Of a stretch of 64,000 bases of DNA, positions 43,924 to 53,166 are shown in pieces (within the stretch, counting starts at the first letter, position 1; every line of letters starts with the position of its first letter). The position numbers and the translations under genes are program-made. The DNA lies in NCBI GenBank assembly GCA_964470195.1, contig CAYYBG010000002.1, positions 34,413-98,412 on the forward strand, in the 5' to 3' direction. Origin of the DNA: RFPI01 sp964470195. Its GTDB lineage: Bacteria; Pseudomonadota; Gammaproteobacteria; Burkholderiales; Methylophilaceae. Below the pieces are notes generated by a model. That model worked only from the letters and a program-made list of their open reading frames with translations. It searched no databases and had not been told where the DNA came from.

Positions 43924-46142
43924 TTTTTCACCTGCCTTTTTTTATGCTTGTTGGTATTAAGATTCTTTGTAATATTTTTTTTAGTTGTATTTTGATTAGC
44001 TGACGTGCTGGATTTTTGATTGATGAGAGGCAATAAAATCAGTACCTGAGCACCAATGATTTGCTCCTGATGACTAAGGTTATGCAAACTAATTTGACCT
44101 TTATGCTCATCAATCATCTTTTTAACAATCGCAAGTCCCAATCCAGTACCGTGGGATTTGCTGGTTACATAAGGTTCAAAAGCACGCGTCATCATATCAA
44201 CAGGAAAACCGCTTCCGTTATCACTCACAGACAGAAGCACATGATGTGCATTAATTTCTGTTTTTAGCAGAATTTTAGGATTGCTAATCCCATCTAAAGC
44301 ATCTTGAGCATTTTGTAATAGGTTATGTAACACCTGCCTCAACATAATGGCATCACCCATAACTTGAGTACTCTCATCACATAAATCCGACTGAATATTA
44401 ATATGTTCCGGTTGGTACAACTCCAATACATCTTTTACCAAATCATTCATATCTACCAATGCCAAATTCACCACTGGTGAACGAGCATACTCACTGAATT
44501 CATTCACCATCGTTTTCATTGCTCCTACTTGTTCCACGATAGTTTTAGTAGCGCGCTCTAGAATTAATTTATCTGGCTCGGATAATTTTTCTGCCAGCTT
44601 CAACTCTAAACGCTCAGCAGATAGTTGAATTGGGGTAAGTGGATTTTTAATTTCATGGGCAAGTCTTCTTGCCACTTCACCCCAAGCAGCATCACGTTGC
44701 GCCTGAACCATGGCAGTAATATCGTCAAACATCAACAAATATCCATGGTCTTGATTATCAGGTAATCTCGAGCCATGTATCATCAGTGTACGTTTTCCTT
44801 GGGCGGTTGTAGTCTCAAGTTGCATTTGCCATTCACCCACTGGATGTAAATTGTGTTGCTCTGTAATGGCCTGCACAAAAGGCTTTAAGGCTGCTTGTTG
44901 CTGCTCTAAAAACTGTAAACTTTTACCCACATAAGGATGCAAATTCAAACCCAAAATATTGGCAGCAGCCAAGTTAAAAGTTCGAATCTCATCCCTTTCA
45001 TTTAGCGCTATGACTCCAGTTGATAAATGCGCCAAAATCAATTCAAGATAAGATCGTGCCGCCTCAACTCTCTCGCGATTTCGATTTGCCGCATGCGTTG
45101 CTTCGGCAAGTTGTTGCGTCATGCTGTTAAAAGATTGCACCAAAACGCCCAATTCATCTTTGCCTTGAGCCGGGAGTTGTTTGCCATAATCACCACTAGC
45201 AATGGCACGAGTTCCTTCAGCTAAAACACCGATAGGAGCTGTCAATCGTCGACTCAGAAGGAAAGCGATAGACATGGCTGTGAGTAGAGTCAGCATTAAA
45301 ACTAGAGTCAGTGTTAGGGCAAACACCTCTTTCATAGACTGACGCCCCAAAGACAGCTCTTGATAATCTTGATAAACGGCCTGAACCTCTTCAGCAGTGC
45401 TTGAAAGTTGCTTGGGGACTGGTTGAAGCAGTTGCAAGATACGAGGCTCTGCGCCCACATCATTATTGTTTACTGGCACCAATACTCTCAAATATAAACC
45501 TTTGCCAGTAATAGGCTCGATATTGCCGTACGCTTTTAATTTTGCTTGTCGCAGTTGCTCGACATTTGGGGTATTTGGTAAAAAGCTGCTGGACTCAGCA
45601 CTTGAAAATGCCAAAATTTTGCCTTGCATACTCAATAAAACGGCATCATGTACCCCTGTTTTTTCGCGTAGATCACTGAGCACAGTGACATGCATAGCGG
45701 AGGGTTGAAAAGCAAGATTCAGGGCCATACTCTCACCCTTTTGTTTGACGTCTTGCATAAGCGCATCTAAAGCGCTTTGCCCTAAATGAACACCACCTTC
45801 GAGCGCTGCTTCAACTTTTACGTTAAACCAAGATTCTATCGACTGAGTAAGGAAATTGACGGAAACCAAATACACCAATAGCCCTGGAATAATCGCTACT
45901 AAGGTAAACGCTCCTAATAAGCGTCTGGTCAGCCGCCCACCGATGGCACTCGCTTTTATTTGACGATACATACGCATTACCTGCACGGTAATTAATACCA
46001 ACAGCAATAATGCCAAAGCTATATTCAGCGCTAACAATAAGGTGTAATAATTTCCGGAGATGGGGCCCTGAGAACTCGCTTGTGAGAGCAAATACAGCAA
46101 TACCGCTGCAAGCAAAATACTGAGAGTGACGATATATTTCAT
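43920..46142 (-). CDS. ntrY: NtrY-like sensor histidine kinase
   Basis: Membrane kinase partner of NtrX, 740 aa. Seen: transmembrane helices at residues about 5-25, 35-55, 88-108 and 280-300, a periplasmic or sensory segment between the last two, a HAMP domain (SRRLTAPIGVLAEGT), a PAS-like region (residues about 375-480), phosphoacceptor VARRLAHEIKNPLTPIQLS, and N and G boxes (LLQNAQDAL, GTGLGLAIVKK). The final 30 residues are a Lys/Asn/Thr-rich tail. Overlaps ntrX by ATGA. Confidence 0.92.
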   Translation of the reverse strand: MKYIVTLSILLAAVLLYLLSQASSQGPISGNYYTLLLALNIALALLLLVLITVQVMRMYRQIKASAIGGRLTRRLLGAFTLVAIIPGLLVYLVSVNFLTQSIESWFNVKVEAALEGGVHLGQSALDALMQDVKQKGESMALNLAFQPSAMHVTVLSDLREKTGVHDAVLLSMQGKILAFSSAESSSFLPNTPNVEQLRQAKLKAYGNIEPITGKGLYLRVLVPVNNNDVGAEPRILQLLQPVPKQLSSTAEEVQAVYQDYQELSLGRQSMKEVFALTLTLVLMLTLLTAMSIAFLLSRRLTAPIGVLAEGTRAIASGDYGKQLPAQGKDELGVLVQSFNSMTQQLAEATHAANRNRERVEAARSYLELILAHLSTGVIALNERDEIRTFNLAAANILGLNLHPYVGKSLQFLEQQQAALKPFVQAITEQHNLHPVGEWQMQLETTTAQGKRTLMIHGSRLPDNQDHGYLLMFDDITAMVQAQRDAAWGEVARRLAHEIKNPLTPIQLSAERLELKLAEKLSEPDKLILERATKTIVEQVGAMKTMVNEFSEYARSPVVNLALVDMNDLVKDVLELYQPEHINIQSDLCDESTQVMGDAIMLRQVLHNLLQNAQDALDGISNPKILLKTEINAHHVLLSVSDNGSGFPVDMMTRAFEPYVTSKSHGTGLGLAIVKKMIDEHKGQISLHNLSHQEQIIGAQVLILLPLINQKSSTSANQNTTKKNITKNLNTNKHKKRQVKK

Positions 46143-46754
46143 TTAAAGATTAAAACTTGGTATCCAACGCATACGTTCAGAAGCCATGGTCCAATCTTCT
46201 GAACTAGCAGCTTCGGCTTGCAGTGCCTTAGGCAGACGAGATTGATCCAGTCTTACCCTGATTGCCGCTTGATAGGACTCACCTTTTTTAAGCAAAGATC
46301 TATCAAAAACTGGCCAATCTTTTATCTTACTCAAAGCTTCTTTAGCTTGTGTTAAGTTGGCATAAGATTGTTGGTGTTGACGACGATTGATTAGAAACTG
46401 ACGCGACAGCGCATGGTAACTGATAGTAACACGTTGAGTGTGCGTTACTACCTCCTCATCAAACCAGTATTTTCTGGGTTGACTAAGTTGAAATTCATAA
46501 AGAAAAGTGAGCGGTATGCCTTTGTTTAACGCATCCTCAAGCGCAGCATTAAACTGAAAATCTAATTCCATATTCAAATGAAACTTATCTTCTGCTGCAA
46601 TTAGTTCTGCATTTTTCACTGTAATCTGTGCAGGCATGGCATACACCGAAAATGGTAAAAGAAAATGCATCATGAGCATCACTAGCGCTATCGCGTGCGA
46701 TTTGGCTTTAAATAAATAATCCGATTTTGTGGCCTGCCACAAAGCAGAAAGCAT
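46143..46754 (-). CDS. DUF4390 family protein
   Basis: Conserved protein of unknown function found beside rsmB and ntrY in betaproteobacteria. Seen: about 203 aa from ATG 46754, an N-terminal hydrophobic segment that can be a signal peptide or anchor (ALVMLMMHFLLPFSVYA), and a periplasmic-type beta-rich domain with PRKYWFDEEVV. Starts one base after the rsmB stop and ends directly before ntrY. Confidence 0.85.
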   Translation of the reverse strand: MLSALWQATKSDYLFKAKSHAIALVMLMMHFLLPFSVYAMPAQITVKNAELIAAEDKFHLNMELDFQFNAALEDALNKGIPLTFLYEFQLSQPRKYWFDEEVVTHTQRVTISYHALSRQFLINRRQHQQSYANLTQAKEALSKIKDWPVFDRSLLKKGESYQAAIRVRLDQSRLPKALQAEAASSEDWTMASERMRWIPSFNL

Positions 46755-46755
46755 G

Positions 46756-48039
46756 CTAATGTTTTTGCAACAGCGCATAGAATAAGCCATCATAATATTG
46801 GTTAGGAATAATTTGCCCTTGCTGAATTTGCAAATTATTTGGCAAATTCAGCAAAGGTAAGTGTAACGCGTCATCGTGTGTTTGCAAAAAATTATTGATT
46901 TGTAGCGCATTTTCTTCATTGAAAATTGAGCATGTCACATAAAGTAACTTTCCTCCAGGCTTAAGCAATGGCCAAAGTGCTTGCAACATCAATTGTTGCT
47001 GAGAGGCAAAGCTTGCGATATCAATTTCTCGGCGTAACCATTTAATGTCGACGTGACGACGCACCACACCTGATGCACTGCAAGGAGCATCCAGCAAAAT
47101 TCTGTCAAAAAACTGGCCATCCCACCAAGTCACAGTTTGTAGCACATTGGCCTGCCTGACATGTGCAGCAAGATTTAGTCGTTGTAGGTTACTTTTAACC
47201 CGCTCCAGACGTTGTTCGGAAATATCAAGCGCCCACATCTCTACCTTTGCAGACTCAAGAATGTGACAAGTTTTTCCACCTGGTGCTGCACAAGCATCAA
47301 GCACTCTCATTCCTGATTGCACATCCAAACATCGAGCGGTCATTTGTGCTGCATAATCTTGTACAGAAACTTCACCCTGATTGAAGCCTGGCAATTCAGC
47401 TACATGAATCGCTTGCTCCAATAGCAGAGTTTGCTTATCAATTAACTGACTTGGGATATCGGCCGTTTGCAATTTCTGTTGGTATTGCAAACCACTTAAT
47501 TGATTTTGATTAACGCGCAAGGTCATGGGGGGATGTTGATTACCAAAATGAAGTATTTGTTGCCAACATTCTGGGTATTGTTGCTTGACCTTAGATATCC
47601 ACCACTCAGGGTAGTTATAGGTAGTTGTTTGCTCTTGCTCTAGCGCTTTGGTCAAATCTGATTGTTGACGAGTAAAGTTTCGCAATACCCCATTCACCAG
47701 ACCTTTAGCCCAGATTTTTTTCATTCGTACTACTGCTATCACTGCTTGATTAACGACGGTATATGCTGGAGCCTGATCGTAATGTAACTGATATAGCGCT
47801 ACCAACAATAATCCAGCAACATTTTCATCGCGTACGGGCTTGTCGATTAGACTATTAAGAAAACTTTGCAAGCTATAATAAAAGCGTAATGTGCCGTAGC
47901 TCAAATGTTGTGTTTGGGCTTTTTGTTGTGGATTGAGTTGTGGGTGACGTGTCCACAATTCTAGAAAAACTTCATTGAGGTTACGTCCATTCTGGACCTG
48001 TTGAACTGCTTCAGCAGCTATCGTCTGAGCAAGATGCAA
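46756..48039 (-). CDS. rsmB: 16S rRNA m5C967 methyltransferase RsmB
   Basis: Methylates C967 of 16S rRNA. Seen: 427 aa, an N-terminal NusB-like domain (AAEAVQQVQNGRNLNEV), SAM motif DACAAPGGKTCHILE, DAPCSASGVVRRHVDIKW with the catalytic Cys, and CSIFNEEN with the second Cys. The start is a TTG at 48039, eight bases after GGTGAG at the end of htpX; no ATG fits. Confidence 0.95.
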   Translation of the reverse strand: MHLAQTIAAEAVQQVQNGRNLNEVFLELWTRHPQLNPQQKAQTQHLSYGTLRFYYSLQSFLNSLIDKPVRDENVAGLLLVALYQLHYDQAPAYTVVNQAVIAVVRMKKIWAKGLVNGVLRNFTRQQSDLTKALEQEQTTTYNYPEWWISKVKQQYPECWQQILHFGNQHPPMTLRVNQNQLSGLQYQQKLQTADIPSQLIDKQTLLLEQAIHVAELPGFNQGEVSVQDYAAQMTARCLDVQSGMRVLDACAAPGGKTCHILESAKVEMWALDISEQRLERVKSNLQRLNLAAHVRQANVLQTVTWWDGQFFDRILLDAPCSASGVVRRHVDIKWLRREIDIASFASQQQLMLQALWPLLKPGGKLLYVTCSIFNEENALQINNFLQTHDDALHLPLLNLPNNLQIQQGQIIPNQYYDGLFYALLQKH

Positions 48040-48043
48040 GATT

Positions 48044-48901
48044 TTATCTCACCATCGCCATCAATTTAGCAATACGTTCTTCAGTGCGAGGATGAGTAGA
48101 AAATAGTGATTGCATCCCTGCAGCAGAAAGCGGATTAATAATCATCATCTGAGCAGTTTCAGGATGCTGCTCTGCCGTAGGAAGAGGAATGCGGTGAGCA
48201 TAATCATGTATTTTTTTAAGCGCCGCTGCCAATGCCTCAGGATCCCCACTAATTCTTGCTCCCCCACGGTCAGCCTCAAATTCCCGGGCGCGAGAAATAG
48301 CCATTTGAATCAACATAGCAGCAATCGGTGCCAAGATAAGTACCACAATAGTTAGTATTGGATGCCCTCCACCTTGACGCCCACGACTTTGTTGTCCAGC
48401 GAACAGCATTGCAAAGCTTCCGATGGAGGAAATCGCTCCAGCAATGGTCGCTGAAATAGTCGATATCAGCGTATCACGATGTTGTACATGGGCTAATTCG
48501 TGTGCCATCACACCACGCAACTCTCGACTGGACAAAATACGCATAATCCCTGTCGTTGCAGCAACTGCAGCATTTTCAGGATTGCGTCCAGTAGCAAATG
48601 CATTAGGCTGATCCTCTTGGATAATATACACCCTTGGCATTGGCAGACCTGCATTTTTAGCCAGCTCGGCTACCATAGAGTAAAACTCTGCGAATTGCTG
48701 ATTTTGAGACGTGATTTCTTGGGCGTTGTACATACGCAGCACCATGTCTGCAGAGAACCAATAGGCATAAAAATTTATCCCTGCCGCAACTAGCAAGGCA
48801 AATAGCAAACCCGTCATCCCGCCTATGGTTGCACCAACCAAACCAAATAGCACAACGATAGCCGTCATTAATAAGGTCGTTTTAAACCAATTCCCTAACA
48901 T
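48044..48901 (-). CDS. htpX: Membrane metalloprotease HtpX
   Basis: Zinc protease of family M48 for membrane-protein quality control. Seen: 285 aa, two N-terminal helices, HExxH in GVMAHELAHVQHRD, two further helices and the third zinc ligand Glu in AREFEADRGGARI. Start ATG 48901. Upstream of rsmB by four bases. Confidence 0.95.
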   Translation of the reverse strand: MLGNWFKTTLLMTAIVVLFGLVGATIGGMTGLLFALLVAAGINFYAYWFSADMVLRMYNAQEITSQNQQFAEFYSMVAELAKNAGLPMPRVYIIQEDQPNAFATGRNPENAAVAATTGIMRILSSRELRGVMAHELAHVQHRDTLISTISATIAGAISSIGSFAMLFAGQQSRGRQGGGHPILTIVVLILAPIAAMLIQMAISRAREFEADRGGARISGDPEALAAALKKIHDYAHRIPLPTAEQHPETAQMMIINPLSAAGMQSLFSTHPRTEERIAKLMAMVR

Positions 48902-48973
48902 ACTGTTTCCTCAATTTAGCTCACTAATAGGATTAAAATAGTGCTGACATGATTCTTTTTCAATAGCGCAGAA

Positions 48974-49924
48974 TTAATTGCCAAAACGCATACCCACAGA
49001 CAAAGTATGACCTCGACAAAAATCACTGGCAACTAAACGCTTTCCGCCTGGCATTTGTAAAGTTTCGATTTTTAGTATTCCATTGCCACATTGCACGTCA
49101 ATGGTATCGCCTAGTGAAATAATTTCACCGGGCAAATGTTGGAGTGGTAAACAATCATCTGCTTGGTCAGTCGCCATCCATATCCGACATACCTCTCCTA
49201 ACAAGGTACTATGTGCAACTGGGAAAGGATTGAAGGCGCGTACTTGTCTTGAAATTTGCTTAGATGATTGTTGCCAATCAATCAACGCCTCTGATTTTTG
49301 TAGCTTTTCAGCATATGTGACGAGCGATTCATCCTGGCGCTCCGCCTGAAGCTGACCATTCAAGCTAAGCTTTTGCATGACTTGTATTAGCAAGTCCGCT
49401 CCTTGCTGGGCAAGTCTATCATGTAAAGTTTGCGCCGTGTCGCGCTCACCTATCACGATATCTGCTTTGACTATCATGTCCCCTGCATCAAGCGCTGGAA
49501 CAACTTTCATGATAGTCACACCAGTATGGCTATCTCCGGCCAATAATGCCCGTTGTATAGGGGCGGCACCTCGCCAACGTGGAAGTAAAGATGCATGAAT
49601 ATTAAAACACCCTAAGCGTGGCATATTGAGAATTACATTTGGAATAATTAAGCCATAGGCAGCAACTAGCATGATATCTACATTCAAGGCTTGAATTTCT
49701 TCTTGAATCTGTTCATTTCTCAGGGTCTCAGGTTGCATCACTGATATGTTATGTTGCAAAGCGAGCTGTTTTATTGGGCTAGGGGTAAGTTTCATCCCGC
49801 GACCTGCTGGTCTATCTGGCTGAGTTAAAACGGCAGCAATATGATAGCCAGCTTTTATTAACGCTTCTAACGCCGGCACTGCAAAGTCTGGTGTTCCTGC
49901 ATAAAGTACAGATAGTTTATTCAT
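48974..49924 (-). CDS. fmt: Methionyl-tRNA formyltransferase
   Basis: Formylates initiator Met-tRNA using 10-formyl-THF. Seen: 316 aa, MNKLSVLYAGTPDFAVPALE, the catalytic Asn-His-Asp set in FNIHASLLPRWRGAAPIQRALLAGD, and a C-terminal OB-fold. Start at ATG 49924, one base beyond the def stop; the longer frame to 49933 would overlap def. Confidence 0.96.
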   Translation of the reverse strand: MNKLSVLYAGTPDFAVPALEALIKAGYHIAAVLTQPDRPAGRGMKLTPSPIKQLALQHNISVMQPETLRNEQIQEEIQALNVDIMLVAAYGLIIPNVILNMPRLGCFNIHASLLPRWRGAAPIQRALLAGDSHTGVTIMKVVPALDAGDMIVKADIVIGERDTAQTLHDRLAQQGADLLIQVMQKLSLNGQLQAERQDESLVTYAEKLQKSEALIDWQQSSKQISRQVRAFNPFPVAHSTLLGEVCRIWMATDQADDCLPLQHLPGEIISLGDTIDVQCGNGILKIETLQMPGGKRLVASDFCRGHTLSVGMRFGN

Positions 49925-49925
49925 T

Positions 49926-50429
49926 TTAAGCAAGTTCGCGCTGACGCTTCACCATCTTGGTACGGATACGATTTTGTTTTAGTGAGGACAAATATTGCAC
50001 AAAAACTTTACCTAATAAGTGATCCATTTCGTGCTGAATACATACCGCTAAAAGACCCTCAGCCTCCAAGGTGAATTTTTTTCCCTGCAAGTCCAATGCC
50101 TCAACAACGATGTGTTGTGCACGAGTGACCTCCTCAAAAACCCCTGGGACAGATAAACAACCTTCTTCATAGACTTGCGAACCGTCCTTAGCAACTATAC
50201 GCGGGTTAATCAGCACTAAAAGCTGGTTACGCTGTTCACTAATATCGATAGTGATTACTTGCTCATGAACATTCACTTGGGTTGCAGCCAAACCTATCCC
50301 TGGAGCAGCATACATTGTTTCAGCCATATCGCTGACCAATTGTTTAATTCGTGAATCGACCTGTTGTACAGGCTTTGCAACCGTATACAAACGTGGATCT
50401 GGATAATTCAAGATATTAAGATGTGCCAT
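49926..50429 (-). CDS. def: Peptide deformylase
   Basis: Removes the N-formyl group from nascent proteins. Seen: 167 aa from ATG 50429 (MAHLNILNYPDPRL), GIGLAATQVNV, EGCLSVPGVFEEV (Cys ligand) and metal site QHEMDHLLGKVF (HExxH). The frame opens at 50495, but homologues begin at 50429. Pairs with fmt directly downstream. Confidence 0.96.
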   Translation of the reverse strand: MAHLNILNYPDPRLYTVAKPVQQVDSRIKQLVSDMAETMYAAPGIGLAATQVNVHEQVITIDISEQRNQLLVLINPRIVAKDGSQVYEEGCLSVPGVFEEVTRAQHIVVEALDLQGKKFTLEAEGLLAVCIQHEMDHLLGKVFVQYLSSLKQNRIRTKMVKRQRELA

Positions 50430-50506
50430 AAATGTATTAATTTCTGTATTTGCTAAAACCAATTTGAGACTAAGTGCAAGGAGATGTAAAATCAAAACAA
50501 AAAATA

Positions 50507-50536
50507 TTATACCTTTTGCCTTTTACTCGCAGGTAA
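50507..50536 (-). promoter_or_regulatory. Candidate promoter of def-fmt
   Basis: Perfect TATAAT on the minus strand (50507-50512) with a partial -35 TTACCT (50531-50536) 18 bases away, 78 bases upstream of def. Lies in the 198-base divergent gap between def and dprA. Confidence 0.4.
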
Positions 50537-50627
50537 AACCCAAAGAAAATACCATCCAATGAAATTATCAGCCCTTATCACTTTGACGATAACTAGATTT
50601 ATTATAAATCTCTTTCAAGAGCGTTAA

Positions 50628-51754
50628 ATGATGAGAGAAGTTCCTCAAGATTATATTTATTGGCTGCGTATGCAAGAAATACAGGGTCTGGGCAGACAGA
50701 CGACCTATCAATTGCTCAAAGTGTTTGGCTCAGCAGAGGCTATATTCTCCGCTTCTTATGCAGATCTTCGCAAAATAGTCAGTGATGATATTGCGAGTCA
50801 ACTAAAGTGCGAAGATATTAGCGATCACATCAAAATACAACTAGATTGGTTATCACAACCAAATAATCATTTGATTACATTAGCAGATGAAAATTACCCC
50901 AATCTATTACTTCAAACAGCAGACCCCCCCCCTATCCTATTTGCCAAAGGACATTTGAGTTGTTTACAGCACCCAAGTATTGCCATTGTTGGAAGCCGCA
51001 ATCCTACAGTGCAAGGTGAAAGAAATGCTCATGACTTTGCCTTATTGTTAGCACAATTTGGATTTAACATCGTAAGTGGTTTGGCCATTGGTATAGACGC
51101 TGCTGCCCATCGCGGAGCACTGAATGCTAAGGGCAGAACCATTGCAGTAGTAGGAACCGGTTTAGATGTTGTTTATCCTAGTCAGCATCGGGATATGGCG
51201 CACGCTGTCATTGAACAAGGACTGCTCATCTCAGAGTTCGCCTTAGGAACTCCTTCCTTGCCTAGAAATTTTGTGCAACGCAATCGAGTCATTAGTGGGC
51301 TCAGCATGGGATGTTTGGTGATTGAGGCCAGTCTTCAAAGTGGCTCACTAATCACCGCTAAATTTGCTACAGAGCAAGATCGTGAAGTATTTGCAATACC
51401 TGGCTCGATTCATTCACCACAGTCCAAAGGATGTCATCAATTGATAAAACAAGGCGCGAAATTGGTTGATACTGTGCAAGATATCCTACAAGAATTAAAA
51501 TCTGAGCAATTTGCAAGGGTTAGCAATACTTCATTGAAAAAAAATTTTCAGAGGCAGAAACGGTTATCTCAGAAGAAATTCCTCATGCAGACAAAGCCTT
51601 ACTTACAATGATGGGGTTTGAACCAGTTAGTGTAGAATATTTACTACAGAAGAGTGGCTTGACTAGCGACACGCTTTCGTCCATTCTGATGTCACTGGAA
51701 CTGGACAATAAAATTGCTTCCATGCCCGGTGGACGATATCAACGTATCGTCTAA
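50628..51754 (+). CDS. dprA: DNA-processing protein DprA, frameshifted near the 3' end
   Basis: Loads RecA onto incoming ssDNA in natural transformation. Seen: SAM-like N-terminal domain (MQEIQGLGRQTTYQLLKVFGS), Rossmann fold with VGSRNPTVQGERNA, GIDAAAHRGAL, and RNRVISGLSMGCLVIEAS, all intact. After the A8T4 run (51537-51548) the zero frame ends at 51611 with unrelated residues, while the -1 frame continues with the expected winged-helix tail (ALLTMMGFEPVSVEYLLQ ... GGRYQRIV) to TAA 51752-51754. So one base difference or a -1 slip joins both. AAATTTT (51542-51548) is in slippery phase (A AAT TTT). Confidence 0.9.
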
Positions 51755-51785
51755 CTCCACCAGCCTCATCAAGATAGGAAACACT

Positions 51786-52238
51786 ATGTTCGAAGTTCTC
51801 GTGTATATGTTCGAAAACTATGTTGCTCACAACATCTGCCCCGATCAGGATACGCTAGCGATGGAACTGCTTGCAGCCGGGTTCGAGGATGATGAGATTC
51901 ACGATGCAGTCGATTGGATTAACCGTCTGAATGCCATGGCTGATGATCAAATTGATGCACCTGCTCAACACACCTTGCGTGTTTACGCAGCAGATGAGCA
52001 AATCAAATTAGAGGCCGAAAGTCTCAGTTTTTTAAGCTTCTTGCTAAACAACCAAATCATACAACTTCATCAACACGAAATTATTATTGAGCGGGCCATG
52101 GCTTTACCTCAACCTGTAGTTCATCTGGATGAGGTGCGTTGGATAGCCTATATGCTGCTAAAAAAACAAGGTCAAGAGGAAGAATTGCAGTTTGCCGAAG
52201 AAGCCATCTTTGACAAACCTGCGGTCACTCTGCATTAA
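51786..52238 (+). CDS. smg: Smg family protein (DUF494)
   Basis: Conserved helical protein of unknown function found after dprA in many beta- and gammaproteobacteria. Seen: 150 aa, MFEVLVYMFENYV, AGFEDDEIHDAVDWI and RWIAYMLLKKQGQEEEL near the C-terminus. The frame opens at 51714, but GGA precedes ATG 51786 and homologues start there. It is 31 bases after the joined dprA stop. Confidence 0.92.
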   Translation: MFEVLVYMFENYVAHNICPDQDTLAMELLAAGFEDDEIHDAVDWINRLNAMADDQIDAPAQHTLRVYAADEQIKLEAESLSFLSFLLNNQIIQLHQHEIIIERAMALPQPVVHLDEVRWIAYMLLKKQGQEEELQFAEEAIFDKPAVTLH

Positions 52239-52240
52239 AT

Positions 52241-52268
52241 AAAAAACCCCGCTTCCGCGGGGTTTTTT
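52241..52268. terminator. Bidirectional rho-independent terminator
   Basis: AAAAAACCCCGC-TTCC-GCGGGGTTTTTT: perfect GC stem, A-run before, T-run after. Placed just after smg, 37 bases from the convergent metF stop; works for both strands. Confidence 0.93.
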
Positions 52269-52305
52269 TATGTCTTAACATATAGTGTGATATCTTGATT
52301 GCTGT

Positions 52306-53136
52306 TTATTTGATAGTTAAATTTTGTATGATTTGGCTAATCAAGCCTGACTGATTCAGGGTATAGAAATGCAAACCTGGCGCGCCACCGTCCAGCAAAC
52401 GTTGACAAAGTGCTGTCACCACCTCCTGCCCCAAGGCACGCATAGAGGTTATATCTTCGCCAAAATCTTGCAAACGCAAACTCAACCAACGTGGAATCTC
52501 AGCCCCACAGATACTGGAAAATCTAGCCAGCTGGGTGTAATTATAAATAGGCATTATTCCGGGTACGATGGGGATGTGAATACCCATATCTTGGCATTGT
52601 TCCACGAATTGAAAATAAGCATCTGCATTATAAAAATACTGCGTGATGGCTCCGTTAGCCCCTGCATCTATTTTATGTTTGAAATGCTGAATATCTTGCA
52701 AAGCAGATTTTGCTTCAGGATGAATTTCTGGGTAAGCCGCAACTTCAATATGAAAATGATGGCCCGTAAGCTCCCGTATATATCTCACCAAATCACTAGC
52801 ATGTGCAAAATCACTTGCAGTGACTTCGCCAGAAGGTAAATCCCCACGTAATACTACTAAGCGACGAATCCCATGAGATTGATATACCTCTAGCATATTT
52901 TTTATATCTGCTTTTGTGGAAGAGATACCAGAAATATGAGGGGCTGCATCAAAGCCATCTTGTTTTATATTTAACACTGTCTCCATGGTTCTATCGCGAG
53001 TGGAGCCACCAGCACCGAAGGTAACAGAAAAAAACTTGGGCTGTAGCGTAGCCAACTGCTGACGTGTCTCCAGCAATTTAGCCATTCCCTCCTGTGTTTT
53101 AGGAGGGAAAAACTCAAAACTCAATTCAAAACTCAT
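52306..53136 (-). CDS. metF: Methylenetetrahydrofolate reductase
   Basis: Reduces 5,10-methylene-THF to 5-methyl-THF for methionine synthesis. Seen: 276 aa, SFEFFPPKTQEGM, VTFGAGGSTRDRT, RLVVLRGDLPSG (FAD/folate), and GAITQYFYNADAY. GTG 53145 is in frame but lies inside the Shine-Dalgarno region; ATG 53136 fits spacing and homologues. Last gene of ahcY-metF. Confidence 0.95.
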   Translation of the reverse strand: MSFELSFEFFPPKTQEGMAKLLETRQQLATLQPKFFSVTFGAGGSTRDRTMETVLNIKQDGFDAAPHISGISSTKADIKNMLEVYQSHGIRRLVVLRGDLPSGEVTASDFAHASDLVRYIRELTGHHFHIEVAAYPEIHPEAKSALQDIQHFKHKIDAGANGAITQYFYNADAYFQFVEQCQDMGIHIPIVPGIMPIYNYTQLARFSSICGAEIPRWLSLRLQDFGEDITSMRALGQEVVTALCQRLLDGGAPGLHFYTLNQSGLISQIIQNLTIK

Positions 53137-53166
53137 GTTGCTCACTTCCTTAGCTTATAGGACAGA

